The notes: a model not told the origin generated them from the sequence alone. DNA of 64,000 bases from Heterobilharzia americana (GCA_944470555.2 OX104127.1:57196140-57260139), one strand, 5' to 3'; shown: positions 1-12,909, counted from the first letter of the stretch. Numbers and translations are program-made.

Positions 1-960
1 CTATCACCTATGATCTTCCTGGTTGTGGTTGATTGGATCATGCAGCAGACAACTGTGATGAGCGAGAAGAGGGGTATACGATGGCTGGGCCAGGGAGGGT
101 AAAGATGCCAGGAGGAGATTTTGATTTCACCGATGACTTCTGTCTAATGTCTTGTCTCACAAACTCGAAGATCTACAGGCGAAAACTAACAAGTTGACAG
201 AAGAGGCAAGGCAGCGAAGGAAGACGGCAAATCAAGTGGATGTAGACAAGACGGAGATGATGAAGATAACCAACCAACACCATCACTAACAACAACAAGC
301 ACCAATCGCCATCAAAGGGAGAAACTTAAAAGAAGTAGTCTCTTTCAATTATCTAGGCAGCAGTGTTTCTACTACAGGCGGCACAGGCACACACGAGGAC
401 GTCAAATTAGCCAGGATTGGAAACACAGCAAGACAGGCTTTCATCAACCTGAAACCAGTGTGGAGATCTTCTCCACTCAACTCAGCATAAAGCTTGAACA
501 ACATCCGGATTCTCAACACCAATCCAGTCAAGTCAGTGCTCCTATATAGTTCAGAGACTTGGCGCGTAACGAAAAGCATTTCCAACAAACTAAAGATATC
601 CATCAACAAATGCCACTTACGCTGGCTCGATACTGAAGATCAGATGGCCAGAATAACAAGAACAAGCAACAAGGAACTCTGACTGGCTCCGCAACAAACC
701 AACCAACAACCTATCACACAACATGTATGCAGAAAGAAGTGAAGGTGGGTTGGGCATACACTGAGCAGACCATTCGGGGACATCATGCGTCAGGCCAGGC
801 AGTCGAGTGGAAGCCAGATGGGAAACGGTGAGTTGGGCGTCTGAGGTGAGTGTGACATGGTGGAGATGTTGTGAGGAATAAATGACAGCTTGTGGGCAGT
901 CGTGGCGCCAAGTGTAGAAGACTGGAGAGAAGAGAATGCTGAATCCGTATGTCCCACTAG
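1..960 (+). mobile_element. RTE-like non-LTR element, 3' part, copy A
   Basis: Degenerate RT blocks: DFDFTDDF near 115-145 (normally LDFADDL), VKLARIGNTARQAF, and the C-terminal VLLYSSETWRVTKS block (494-682). The family-typical GHTLRK region is lost, and the sequence ends at about 960 in an AATAAT tail. Starts before the window. Almost the same sequence recurs at 3010-4135. Confidence 0.75.
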
Positions 961-1330
961 GAAGCCAAGGGAAAAAATAATAATATATGTAGTATTACAG
1001 TTTAGGAAATCGACTTAATATCTCCTTCTTTCCACAAATAAATAAACCGAAATAAGAAATTAAAAGGTAAGTTTTCATGGCAATTTTGTTTTAAAGACAA
1101 CATGAATTCCACAGTGAAATAGTGTCTAAACTAGAAGTTTAGTTGGTAAACACGTTTCATTGTTATCATAGACATCACAACAAGGAATATTAGGTGATGA
1201 AAACTTCAATTGAGAGATCAACTCACTTTGAATACGTATACCCTCAACTGCAAATATTCGCCACAATCTAATTTCTATGATTTTGATACATTTTAACTGG
1301 AAATGATACACAGTGGATTAAAACACTTTT

Positions 1331-1610
1331 TTGAGAGGGTTGTGGAGATTTGGAAATATTTCAAGTTGTTATTCATCGAAGACTGACATCAGTTGGAGGA
1401 ACAAAGGAAACCTGGGAGCACTGGACAGCTGTTTCGTCCTAGTATGAACCTGAAGGTCGCGGGTTCGATCCCTGCTGGTGGGATCGTGGGTGCGGACTGC
1501 TGAGGAGTCCCATACTAGGACGAAACAGCTGTCCAGTGCTCCCAGGTTTCCTTTGTTCCTCCAACTGATGTCAGTCTACGATGAATAACAACTTGAAATA
1601 AAACACTTTT
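1331..1610 (+). mobile_element. Fold-back SINE with pol III B box and hammerhead, flanked by target duplication
   Basis: Arms 1357-1446 and 1511-1600 are 90-bp reverse complements with one mismatch (1379/1578) around a 64-bp loop. The loop holds a perfect B box (GGTTCGATCCC, about 1461-1471). The 11-mer AAAACACTTTT occurs at both borders (1320-1330 and 1600-1610), consistent with a target-site duplication, so the fold-back form probably inserted as one unit. Confidence 0.75.
1488..1543 (+). ncRNA. Type I hammerhead ribozyme in SINE (intact core)
   Basis: Core CTGAGGA (1500-1506, fits CUGANGA), stem II GTCC/GGAC with loop CATACTA (1507-1521), GAAA (1522-1525), self-complementary stem III ACAGCTGT, and predicted cleavage after GTC at 1533. 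Stem I pairs ACTG/CAGT next to the core, then GGGTGC with GCTCCC farther out. All conserved positions are present, so self-cleavage is plausible. Family: schistosome Sm-alpha-type SINE ribozymes. Confidence 0.8.
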
Positions 1611-2053
1611 CATTGAATTTTTCAATATCAATGAAATTATAAGTGGAATGTTATGAAGACCTTGGAATTGTAAAACAAAAGTTCTATATTACAAAGCCAC
1701 TTCAATCAGTTGAAGTAAAGATTACAGATTATTTGAATCGGATCAACTCTCATCTTCTCGATTATTTAGAATAAAATACCCTGTCAATTTGTTCAAATCA
1801 TCTTCAAAACTTTACACCACAAATTATATTCGGCAAATATTTTCAATTTTTGAGAAGTTGTTCTATGGAATCAAAATACTCCTCTTGATTTCCATGAAAC
1901 ACAAAGACTCAACAAATAACATCAACACAAACTTCTCCTATCTACTAGGCAACATTGGAAATCAGAGAGAAACATATACGGTTATAAGGTACAGATATAA
2001 CCATTGAAATTATTGATTATTTAGCTTTTGAGACAGATGTGAATAGTGCACAC

Positions 2054-2054
<1 letters not shown>

Positions 2055-2085
<31 letters not shown>

Positions 2086-2400
2086 CACTATTTTCCTACT
2101 GGGTTCCTAGTGGAAGATAGGGCTTCACTAGCACGTCGCCAGTTCACTCTCTTCTCTACAGTCTGTTCAACCTGACGAAGCGACTGCCCAGAAGCTTTCA
2201 TTTCTTCCTCACTGTTGCCTTCCGGCAGCCAACTCATCGTTTCCCTTTTAGGCTTCTACTCAACGACATGGCCTGGTGCGTGATGTTCCTAGTCGATCTT
2301 CTCAGTGTATGCCCATCCAATCCATGTCCACATTCTTCTGTATATTTGTTGAGCGATGGGTTCTTGGCTGGTTAGGGTAGTGGTCAGAAATTCGACGATG
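2055..2400 (-). mobile_element. RTE-like 3' end, minus strand, with ATT tail
   Basis: The reverse complement encodes a GHTLRRS..ITHQAMSL..KGKR block, the C-terminal end of an RTE-like ORF, and finishes near 2100 in the CCACTAGGAACCCAG motif also seen at the ends of the 1-960 and 3010-4135 copies. It is followed by (ATT)n at 2056-2084, the reverse complement of an AAT tail. Confidence 0.7.
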
Positions 2401-3009
2401 GACTTGCCTCATAATACACCCAACGTAACTCCGAAGGAGCAGTTGAACTGATAAATGCATAACAATTGGTGTATTAATAATCTTGTAATCTGTATACTAC
2501 TGATACTACAAATAAGTAGTGTCAGATGCTGTCTCTCAAATTTACTATTCTGTCAGCAAAAAACTAAATCAACTGCATATTATTAAATGAGAATGCGATA
2601 AAAGAATCTGAAGTGTAGAAAAGTGTTATGAAAGCATTCTCATCCCTTGTATGAATAAAGTTTTCATATAAATATGCAAATCGAATTACTTCAAATTCAT
2701 TCTGAGCACCACCCATCATGATTGAGCAATGGACAAATTAGAAGAATAAACAACTCCTTACCTGTACATTTAGTTAACCTTAAACATCAAAATTATTTAT
2801 CCATCACATTCCAATTAATTTATCACATGGACTACACATTCTCTTACTTCACACAGCAAAGGCAAGGTTGCAACCCACCTTTACAAACCATTAACTTTGA
2901 ATTCAAAAGACTTTTGTTCGACCACTTCACATTACCATGACCATCACAACATGACGTAACTTGTAGGATTACCTTGTACACCTCTTCTCCCTTTTATTTC
3001 TACCAATTT

Positions 3010-4135
3010 TTACTTGTGCAGCAAACAGTGAGAAGCGAGAAGAGAGGAATACGCTTGCTGGACCGGGGAAAAGATCCCAGAAGGAGATTTGGATTTCACC
3101 GATGACTTCTGTCTAATGTCTTGTCTAACAAACTCGAAGATCTACGGGCAAAAAGTAACAAGTTGACAGAAGAGGCAAAGCAACGAAAACGGGACTTCCT
3201 TTAAATGAACGTGGAGAAGACAGAGGTGATGAAGATACCCAAGCAACAACAACAACAAGCACCAGTCACCATTAAAAAGAGGAACTTAAAAGAAGTAGTC
3301 TATTTCACCTACCTACCTACCTACCTACCACCCCACACCTACCTACCTACCTACCTACCTACCACCCCACACCTACCTACCTACCTACCTACCTACCTAC
3401 CTACCACCCCACACCTACCTACCTACCTACCTACCACCCCACACCTACCTACCTACCTACCTACCACCCCACACCTACCTACCTACCTAGGCAGCATCGT
3501 TTCAACTACAGGAAGCGGCACAGGCACACACGAGGACGTCAAATTAGCCAGGATTGGAAACACAGCAAGACAGGCTTTCATCAACCTGAAACCAGTGTGG
3601 AGATCTTCTCCACTCAACTCAGCATAAAGCGTGAACAACATCCGGATTCTCAACACCAATCCAGTCAAGTCAGTGCTCCTATATAGTTCAGAGACTTGGC
3701 GCGTAACGAAAAGCATTTCCAACAAACTAAAGATATCCATCAACAAATGCCACTTACGCTGGCTCGATACTGAAGATCAGATGGCCAGAATAACAAGAAC
3801 AAGCAACAAGGAACTCTGACTGGCTCCGCAACAAACCAACCAACAACCTATCACACAACATATATGCAGAAAGAAGTGAAGGTGGGTTGGGCATACACTG
3901 AGCAGACCATTCGGGGACATCACGCGCCAGGCCAGGCAGTCGAGTGGAAGCCAGATGGGAAACGGTGAGTTGGGCGTCTGAGGTGAGTGTGACATGGTGG
4001 AGATGTTGTGAGGAATAAATGACAGCTTGTGGGCAGTCGTGGAGCCTCGTTCGAAATACTGGAGAGAACAGAGTGGAATGGAGACACGCTACTGAAGCCC
4101 TTTGTTCCACTAGGAACCCAAGGGACAAATAATAA
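3010..4135 (+). mobile_element. RTE-like 3' part, copy B, carrying a CCTA minisatellite
   Basis: Nearly base-for-base like 50-960, including the same stops and the same tail region, but with a minisatellite at 3308-3489. The 62-codon frame at 3631-3819 is identical in protein to 494-682. It ends in CACTAGGAACCCAAGG and AATAATAAA. Confidence 0.75.
3308..3489 (+). repeat. CCTA minisatellite with CACCCCACAC interruptions
   Basis: Runs of ACCT units are separated five times by ACCACCCCACACCT. The array sits inside a frame that stays open (reading TYLP repeats) and replaces the codons for the TYLGS block of the RT-type protein. Copy A has the unexpanded form at 345-360. Confidence 0.9.
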
Positions 4136-4449
4136 AATTATAGTAATAACTGAACAGCGGCCATGTCAGGAAGTTATCATTAAAATTAGTTAATCCATAA
4201 TCATGCCGTATTGTGTAATAACTACATGAAAGGTGTCACTTAGTTTTCTTGTCTACTGTTTTTTGCTGAGTACTGTTCATCAAGATAAATTCCTTTTAGT
4301 TTCAAGATGATCCATTAAGAGGTAATCGATAAATATTCAGTCATTTCAAATGGTTCAAATGGTTGTTGACGGAATCGAAGAAGCTTTCGCCTAACTGGCT
4401 TCCGCGTCTACAACCCGTGGATCACTACTCCTTATGGTTGTTAACCTGT

Positions 4450-5330
4450 GTACGAGAAAAGAAAGAGGAAAAAGTGGCCGTTAAAGTGTGAAAATTCAAT
4501 TAGTTCTGGGCAGATCTCAGACACACATCAAGTGGGTATCCAGTCGGCGTTTAAAGGATTCAGATGAAGTAGCCTGGATCACATCTTCAGGAAGAGAGTT
4601 CCAAGGTTTAACAATTCTTAGGGAATCGAAGTTGTGCTTGACATCTAACCTGCTACGTTCCAGGCTTAGTTTCTGTGCGTGTCCTCTAAGATTAGTGCTA
4701 CAACTAAGATTTAATAAGTGACAGAGTGAGTGGCCAGGCTTGCTGAGAATGTTGTGAGTCATCATCAAGTCTCCTCGTAGCCTCCTGTATTCCAGAGGGT
4801 ACAGATCCAGTGCAGCCAGTCGTTCTCCGCATATTTTCGACCTAATTCCTCTAACAGATTTTGTCGAACGCCTCTGGATGCTTTCTACACTTAGTTTTTC
4901 CTTCTGGAGAGAAGGGGAGAAGACGATGGTCCCGAACTCCAGATGAGGCCGTATAAAGCCGTTGAAAATGTGATGGAAGTTTCTACGATCGAATAGTTTG
5001 AAAATTAGTCTGAGTTACTAACTCCAGGTTTCCACGAAATGCGTCTCTGTACCAGTTGGCAAACAATTTCGAGCCTTGAGAAATTAAGACGCCCAAATCC
5101 TTCTTTATCAATGACGCCTCAAGTTCCATGCTGCTGAGGCTAGTATACATGAGATGCATCGTGTTTCACGTGTATCACCTTGCATTTCTCAGGATTAAAC
5201 ATCAGCCCGTTGTTGACTGCCCAGTTGTGAAGTTGAGTAAAGTACTTCCTGTAGAGAAACACTGTCGTCTTCACTTTTGACTTCTCTCCAGAATTTCACG
5301 TCATCGGCATTCTTTTATTTCATGAATACC
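4450..5330 (-). mobile_element. CR1-like LINE of a second family, 3' fragment
   Basis: The reverse complement gives the C-terminal RT region: RPHLEFGTIVFSPSL, ESIQRRSTK, YRRLRGDLMM, and a final frame 4517-4768 with KPWNSLPEDVI and FKRRLDTHL. Frame interruptions upstream. The same general type as the insert in spacer copy 3, but I cannot confirm the same family. Confidence 0.75.
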
Positions 5331-5429
5331 TTTAAGCTGCATATATGGTTCCATACAATAGGATATCCTTATTTACGGATATACCAGTGAGCGAAACGGT
5401 TGAAATAATCTGTTAACAAACTTATCTGC

Positions 5430-6120
5430 TACCACTGCCCGAAATTGTACAATTCACTTCGAATTCAATAACCAGCTTTATAAACAGATTGATAAAGTGG
5501 CGACAGATACCTCCATGAACTATCTCGAACAGATGCATATAAGTTCAATCATTAGAGGAATAAACTATTACCACAGGTACATTGACGACAACATCTCTTT
5601 CTTCTAACAAGTTGCTTGACTAGCTCAATGATACTCATCCTGACAGTAAATTTACGATTGAGTATGAGAATGCAAACAAGTTCAGTTGTTCTTTTTGGAC
5701 GTCAATGAGAGAACCGGTGATGAGATTGCAAAAAATCACCCACAGAGAAGATACATGGATCTGGCACCTACATGAACATCTTAGTCAAAACAGTTTACAA
5801 CAAAGTGACAAAATTATGTTCTATATACAAGTTAGACGAAGAACTAAAAATTATTGTGAAATGTTTACAAGAAAATGGATATACTAAGAGATTTATCATG
5901 AAGTATGAGAAAGAAGAGATAGAAGGAAATGAACAACCAACTTTTGGAAAGAAGAAGCATTTATATACCGTACATTCAAGGCAGATTCAGTGTCCACGAG
6001 AATAAACACAAGAACGAAAGGTGTCCTGAAAAAGAACTATCCTACAGCCACATTTGCATTAGTATACAATATCCCATGCTAAATGAACTAGTCGAAATTG
6101 GATAATTACCCTTCTTATAT
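5430..6120 (+). mobile_element. Penelope-like element, reverse transcriptase remnant
   Basis: The RT catalytic block R-Y-I-D-D-N at 5575-5592 is followed by a PFLD-like block (near 5690), a LAPT/TVYNK..LCS block and QENGYTKRFI at 5772-5930, then IPYIQGRFSV near 5965-6000, the order seen in Penelope-like proteins. Several stops and shifts. Confidence 0.7.
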
Positions 6121-8100
6121 CAACTCCAATTCTATTCATGAATTCACAGACACTTGTGGAAGGACTGAAAGCTGAGCATTCATTTAGTTTGTTCAGCATA
6201 TCACCAGCAATCTGTACTTGAAAATATGTAAAATTCTAACCAGAGTAAGAATAATCTGATGATGTTGAAATGTAGTAGTATCTCTGTCAGTCACATCAGA
6301 AAATAAATAAACTAAATAAATGAGAAACGATTCATTTCGTCCCTTTTTATTGCAAAGTGTATGTAGAAGCGTCTGTTAAATACCACGCACAATTACGCTA
6401 ATCTTACACTCAAATACAATCCCGCCTTAATGAAGGATTACTCAATAAGATTGATAATCTACTCTCCTGTACCTCATCTAGTTGACATCGTAATTCCATT
6501 CCTAGACATCAGTCACTTACGCGTTCTTTACATCATTACTCCTCACAACTGACAACACATCTGAAACGTGTTACAACAGTCATACATCCATTAAAGTCGA
6601 ACACTTGATGAGAAAGCAAAGATGGGACAGACTTCAATCAATATTATTCAATGTTCTCATTGTATATGATGATATTGTTGACAACATCTCTTCATTTATG
6701 GTTGATCAATTTCAACTGTTGAATATCAATTCCAAGTGGTGAATTTCTACTCCGGAGAAGTTTCATATTAGGACGAGATAGCTGCCCTATGCTATCACAT
6801 TTTTAGTAGTTATCCAACCGTTATCAGTCAATGATGATTAACCCATGAATTAAAGTCTATTCATTCTGTAATGTTGTTCATTATTTCACTTTCATTGTAT
6901 ACCGAATCATCTTCAATTGCATAATCATCATCAACTCATAGTCCTGACAACTAACTCATTCATCTACACTAATACTAACAAAAATATCTCATATCCCATC
7001 CACGTATTATTCCACCAAAGCGAAAATTCTCTCCTTCTCTCGATAAGTAACACCTCAGCTTCACTAACCTTTTCATCATCAGTGTTATGATATGAAAATG
7101 GAGAATGTATTGAAGACCAATATCATCTTTCTACAATAATGAATGCAGATAATATGAATTTTACATACAAAATTAGACAATATACTTGTAACTTTCACAC
7201 TGATATCATCTGTGCTTCAGACATGCACTGTGCATGTCAAGCCACCGCCTACATCGACGCTCAACCCTAGGACAAGTTCGGTTAGGTTGGGAGTGACATC
7301 ACCTTGACCAAAACAAGACCTCGACACTAGTCGATGAACTGTCTTACTGTTCATCTCAGTCATGTGATGCAATATAGACTGGATGATTGGGCTACTCAAG
7401 ATGAAAGCAATCAGTGGTTCACGAATGACTCATCACAACATGTCTGAAAAGTGGCCACAATGGCACACATATGTTCACTGCTTAACATCTTCATGTCGAA
7501 ACTACACAATACACACACCTAAGTAAAATGATCAACCCATCAGAACTTCATCATCTCCAAAAGTACGAATTAACTACAAGTTATCCTGTTTCTATTGTAT
7601 AACTAACATCCTTCAATCACCTTCACATTATACAAGCAACTTAATTCAAAGATTCCCTTGATACATATCCAGTCAAAAAGACAAGATAATGGATCACTCG
7701 AAAGCCTAACCACAGAAATCCCATACAGAATGCACAAACATTTCATAGTTGGCTACCTCCATGCACTAAACCAGATTCAATTCGCTCCATGTCACATAGG
7801 ATACACACTATCGACAATCCTCATATTACTTTCCAAGATGAAATAAATTTCCTCTAAAGTCTTTTCATTCAAAACCAGTTTCTTCAGCGTTTCATTCCTC
7901 ATACAATAAAACTAAAGGCAAATAATCATTCAACTCCTACAGATCCTAACAAGACTACACTTCAACAGAGATACATCAGTGGATACATCAATTAACCGTC
8001 TACCTTCCTCATTAAGCAACACCTTCTATACTATCAAACTCACATTAACTTTATACACTCAACCAATGTATCCATTATGCATAAACCAAAGCTACCTCCC
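6120..8100. other. AT-rich region without a recognised gene
   Basis: Contains only a probable SINE hammerhead remnant at 6755-6800 (CATATTAGGACGAGATAGCTG). Some of it may be decayed Penelope sequence, since the GIY-YIG part of such an element follows at 8110. Confidence 0.4.
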
Positions 8101-8109
8101 TTGACCATC

Positions 8110-8335
8110 TCCACGTATGTTTATCAATTCAACTTCACCTGTGGACTAAGGTATATTGGCTGTAATCACCGCTATCTTGCCAAACCCATTTCCGAACATA
8201 TACCAACCTGATTCCACAAACCAGAAAGCAGGACACTTCACAACTCTAGTTTACAACATTTTACCAATTATAACCAACAAGTAAATATACACAAAACAAC
8301 TTCAATGCCATCTATACACTTCATGTAAATCTCAT
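8110..8335 (+). mobile_element. Penelope-like element, GIY-YIG endonuclease remnant
   Basis: One frame reads YQFNFTCGLRYIG (C-G-x-x-Y-I-G at 8140-8160), then RYLAKPISEHIPT, and a stop. This is the expected C-terminal GIY-YIG-like nuclease motif of canonical Penelope elements, in the same orientation as the RT remnant 2 kb upstream. Confidence 0.6.
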
Positions 8336-8849
8336 CAAACATCTACGCATAAAACTTCTACAAACTGAAGGAGTCATGCCAAGTAACATCTTCAAACCTG
8401 AACTCTATGTTCTAAACAAATTTGTCCAGTCACTCACTACAGTTCCAATGAACACGACCTAACCCTTATAAGAACATTTTTACCTTCAAAATCTTCCCAT
8501 TCACATCTAATCACAAATTATACTCCTCCACTCCTATAATTATGATTTCTCTTCACATTCATTTAACTTAGTAACCAAACATTACTGCCGTCTAGATAAG
8601 CCTTACTTCTTCTCATTACTATGTCAAACATGACGTAATTCTCTCCTTTTTCTCATCTGCTGACCTATATATAATCAAGTCTCAACTTCATTCAAATTAT
8701 CCTATGAAACATTCCTTTCCTGTTACTATTGTCAATAGAATATTTATAAACAACTTGAAAATTATATCACCTAAGAAAAGAATGACTCTTCGTTATACGT
8801 CTGTTGTTCTATCTCCTAATTGTTTATTTTATCAAGCATAACACTTTGT

Positions 8850-8975
8850 CCACTTTGTTATCAGTCTTATTCTCTCTTCACCCCTTTCCTCATGTACTAC
8901 TTTCATGTGTAGGAACGTGATCCGATGTACTTCTGTGCGAGGTTCTACAATGATTTCGTCAGTGTATCAATGTTC
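8850..8975 (+). mobile_element. RTE-like 3' UTR remnant
   Basis: Contains the family tail pattern (CTTTGTTATCAGTCTTATTC ... AATGTGRAGTGTGGYA-type, diverged to TCATGTGTAGGAACGTGATCC, then GTGCGAGGTTC). Similar tails lie at 10140-10240, 13910-13990, 20340-20430 and 25454-25500. Confidence 0.45.
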
Positions 8976-10129
8976 ATCTGTGTATGAAATGGACATTACA
9001 TACAATAACCGCTTCTACTTTCTGAAAGATACTCATTTCCATGATATCAATAAACACTGATACACTTTTCTAACCTCGTCATAAAACCCCAACAGTGAAT
9101 GTGAAATCCCACACAGTGTCAAACGATTGTCCCGAATTATTTAACTCATTCCATACTTATTCTAGACAACTGTAATCCATTACTAATCAGTTAGTAATGA
9201 CTGTTATCATGACTAATTGTAGAGATTGATATGCACCTATGAATTCGCTAACCAAAGTTCACAGATGTACTCGATGAATAGTTTATTTTCTTTAGACGTT
9301 CCGATGTGAACATCTGAGGATAATCCATGCTTTCTAAATGCCAACCTACCCTTGACAAACATATTCAAATTCACAGTCAACAAACACTAACACTACTAGG
9401 AAAATCTTCTTCTTGTCAATTTCATTCCAATAAAAACAATCACACTATCATTGTGTAATCTCTTCCAATTCCTAGACAGTTTCATCGTTTCGTCGTGCAT
9501 CACTAACCGTTTGTTGAATAACACTTATTATTACATGTAAGTACACTCTGTGTGCTTGCTGAGTCGTCGACTCACGTTTTTCTCTTCCACATTCTCATCG
9601 TCACCGTTAAACTAACACCCTTCTGCAACAGCCTACAATTACTACAAGTTATGCTTCTACGATGACGTGGATAAAGTTACACTCGCCAATATTACAATTA
9701 GCCAACGAATTATTCAACAAAAACTTCCACATCAAAATTGAAAGTAGGCAACAAAAGTGAAGTGAAAGAAACGCAATCATGCTACTCTGTCATGGTTAGC
9801 AGTGGGGACTAGGAGAAACGTGTCATCCTGTATGGTACTCGTCAGCTGCATCCCAGTGAGTAATGGTATCCCAAATGAAATTACACTCCGGCATCCATTA
9901 CTTCACAGTCACCACATCCAGACGTGATACCGGTCTAACAGATGTCTGACTGTCGATCTGAGCCATGTATGCTGGTGTAGACCACATGTCTGAGGTCCAC
10001 GAGAACATATGAATCAATGCTTGAGGACTCTTTGTGAAATGGAATTAGAATACATCAGAATACCGAATCTCTACTCACTCTCTCATGTCTTATAAGGTTT
10101 GAATATTTTGACTAACATCCTCCCACACA

Positions 10130-10245
10130 TCTTTATCTACATTGATATCAGTCCTTCTCATATACTTACTCCTTGTATACCAATGTGCAGTGTGGCAACT
10201 TGAACTGATGTACGTGTGGGAGACGTTTAACGTTGATTCCCTCTA
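10130..10245 (+). mobile_element. RTE-like 3' UTR remnant
   Basis: The ATATCAGTCCTTCTC ... CCAATGTGCAGTGTGGCAAC ... GATGTACGTGTG pattern matches the tail after the coding fragment at 13500-13780. Confidence 0.5.
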
Positions 10246-12900
10246 TCTGCTTCAAACAACCGGTTTCTCTCTCCTACGTTTTCCACTGTCTGGCATGACC
10301 AAGTTGATAACATAGAAATGAAACTTCAGGCAATAATAATACAAATCACTCAGCCATTATGGCGAATCTCCTACTCCAAACTGTAGCTCAGATTATCAAT
10401 TGGAATAAATGAAGCTTAGAAAATTGTCAGCAGTTTTCCATTTGGTTACCTACAGATGTTCGTCATCCACGTGATGTACTATCAGTCTAATGCTCCATTA
10501 TAAGACTGTGAAACTGTTATCTCCGCACATCTTAACGATTTAAGTAAACGCTCGAGCATCAAACTAGACAGAGGTGTCTTCGTAATACAAATATCTTTGT
10601 CACTCTCAGTAGTTTGGATATGATACACAGTATGAAATATTCACAACCCACTGTAGGCTTCTCCTGACTGCTGTTCACAAATGATCCGAATTAAACAATG
10701 AGTTCCCCCTCTCACTCTCTCTACAGCTACACAGAACTCTAGACAGTTCACCTTCTTCACATCCAACACTGTCATAAACTCTTATACAACACGTTTAACT
10801 CATAGCCTATCACTTTAACAAGTACTAAGTTGAACTCAACTAATTCTTTATTTCAAGGAACATTTATTGCTTACATATCTAACAAGTTTTCATTTTAGGT
10901 GAATAATAAATCATCTCTGTTAAATTAGTCAACATTTCTCTCTCTCTCCCTCTCTTTCATCTCCTCCACTTTCCACTTGTCAATAAACCCTTCCACCTAC
11001 ATCAACTTCTCTACTATACCTCATCTTTATATACCCACAACTGATTCTTGACATCAATCAAATTCCATATTCAGACTGTAACCATCGTTATTTTATGCAA
11101 AGAAAACACTATACAGTTCAATGTTGTAACTACTATTCAAAGATACAAATCAATCAACCTGTAATGTGTAATCAAATTATGAAAAGTGATTGCTTGTATT
11201 CGTCCATTCTAATTACTAGTTATTCCCCATCCTATCCCATTATGACTGTGAATAGACATATAATAGTCATGCAACTCCATTGAACTCTTCCACTAGACTG
11301 TCCCAACTCCTTGAAATACACATATTACAATTCTTCTTCTTCTTCTTCTTCTTACATCATTCTGATGAACACTAAATACAGATATTATTGTCAAATCTAA
11401 CAACAACAAAATACTAAATTAAGGCTGAGAAATATTTCCAACCATTCCATCAACAGTTTCATTCATTCGCCATTACGACAGAATAAACTTCCTACACATT
11501 TACCGATTCACAGAGTGCCAAGATTTATTTATGATACATCTTAACTAAACTTGTCAAATGACTAGATCACTTGATTGCATAACTCACCTGATATCGAACT
11601 CCTTCACAGTACTTTATAACACTCTTAGTATACTAGGCAATCAGTCAACCACTTTAATTATCCACTGGAACTATGGATCATTCCTTTAACCAATTGACTT
11701 TCAACAGTAAGTCACCGCTCCGAAAACCTCTCCATCTCTACTGAAGTTCTTACAGTCATTACAACAGCAAGTGTGCTTCACTGCCTATTTCATGACTGTG
11801 AATGGGCTCACTGATTCTATTTCAATTCCCAGTTTAATTTAGTAGACACTAGTTGACAGCTCAACTGACCTGATCAATATATACACTCCCTCTACCACAT
11901 AATAAGCCAGTAGACACATTATGCTAATAAAAATACTCTTATTAGTAGATGGAACAATTACAGGTTTGTTATACTGAAATCTCAGTTCAAATTGTCACAA
12001 ACCAATTACAGTACAAAGATCAAATAACATGATGTATCCAGTTAACAAAAAAAACAAAACAGTAAAACATGAAGCAAACCAATAAGACACAATCAAGGTC
12101 TGGATTTCACCACACTATAATTTCTGATCAAAACACCCCAGTCGATCATCATCATCATCTCTCCACTCCACAACTAAAACACGTAAACATACCTCGATAT
12201 TCCCCAACTTCATTTCACTATGCGACTTCACTTATACCACTTTCTTCTCATACCAATCATATTGGTGCATGATGCAGACAACAATCACTCTCTCTTAGTA
12301 ATTCTCAATAATACATAGATACTACTGCCCACACCAATCATCATATTACATTTAAATGAATAACAGTCCACTACACTATGAAAACCGAATCCAAACTATA
12401 CTCGTATACACTCCAAAGAATTCCACGTGTCAACTTCGCTAAACTCAACAAGTAATCTACACTTATCCAACGAAAACTTATTGTCACACTAACAAATTAC
12501 TACCTCGTTCATAATATCAATTGTGTTAGTAACCAAATCACTCTCTGGATCAACACTACAATTGGACGCCAACATATCTAACAGTACGAAGACTGATAAT
12601 AACGAAACCATTTTCCGTCACACTAAGCATTGTTCAAATTCACAGGGTGCTAGTGTACCACGGAAACACATATACAACAAATACACATACCAAACGTCAA
12701 CCAGTGAATACATCTCCACCATTCCGACTAATTTTCAACCATGTCACCAGAAGGCTTCAATCACTCATTCCTGTCATCTTCATAACCCCACCACAGGCAC
12801 TCTACATCTACCTGCCTGCACGACTCACATCAACATTCAGCGATTTCACACCTTACTACCATGTCTTAGCAATGTCAACATGAACACCGTACCAACCTAA
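10245..12900. other. AT-rich region without a recognised gene
   Basis: Short frames only. A CT-rich run near 10930-10965 and (TTC)n at 11331-11353. The 125-codon frame at 12523-12900 is not supported by any motif, and its 3' part abuts minus-strand RTE sequence. Confidence 0.45.
11331..11353 (+). repeat. TTC trinucleotide microsatellite
   Basis: About seven to eight TTC units. Confidence 0.9.
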
Positions 12901-12909
12901 TCCATCTTC

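Larger units (their letters stand above)
960..3010. other. AT-rich flanking sequence around the SINE and RTE end
   Basis: Apart from the SINE (1331-1610) and the RTE 3' end (2055-2400), I see no gene, only low-complexity AT-rich sequence. Confidence 0.5.

Noticed and set aside
1440..1500. A functional tRNA gene at the B-box sequence
   Set aside because: No cloverleaf with acceptor and anticodon arms could be drawn; the B box belongs to a tRNA-derived SINE.
5705..5887. 60-codon frame over the Penelope-like remnant
   Set aside because: Different frame from the conserved QENGY and RYIDD blocks; a shadow.
12523..12900. 125-codon frame in the left flank
   Set aside because: Low-complexity Thr/His/Ser composition, no motif, adjoining minus-strand RTE sequence.
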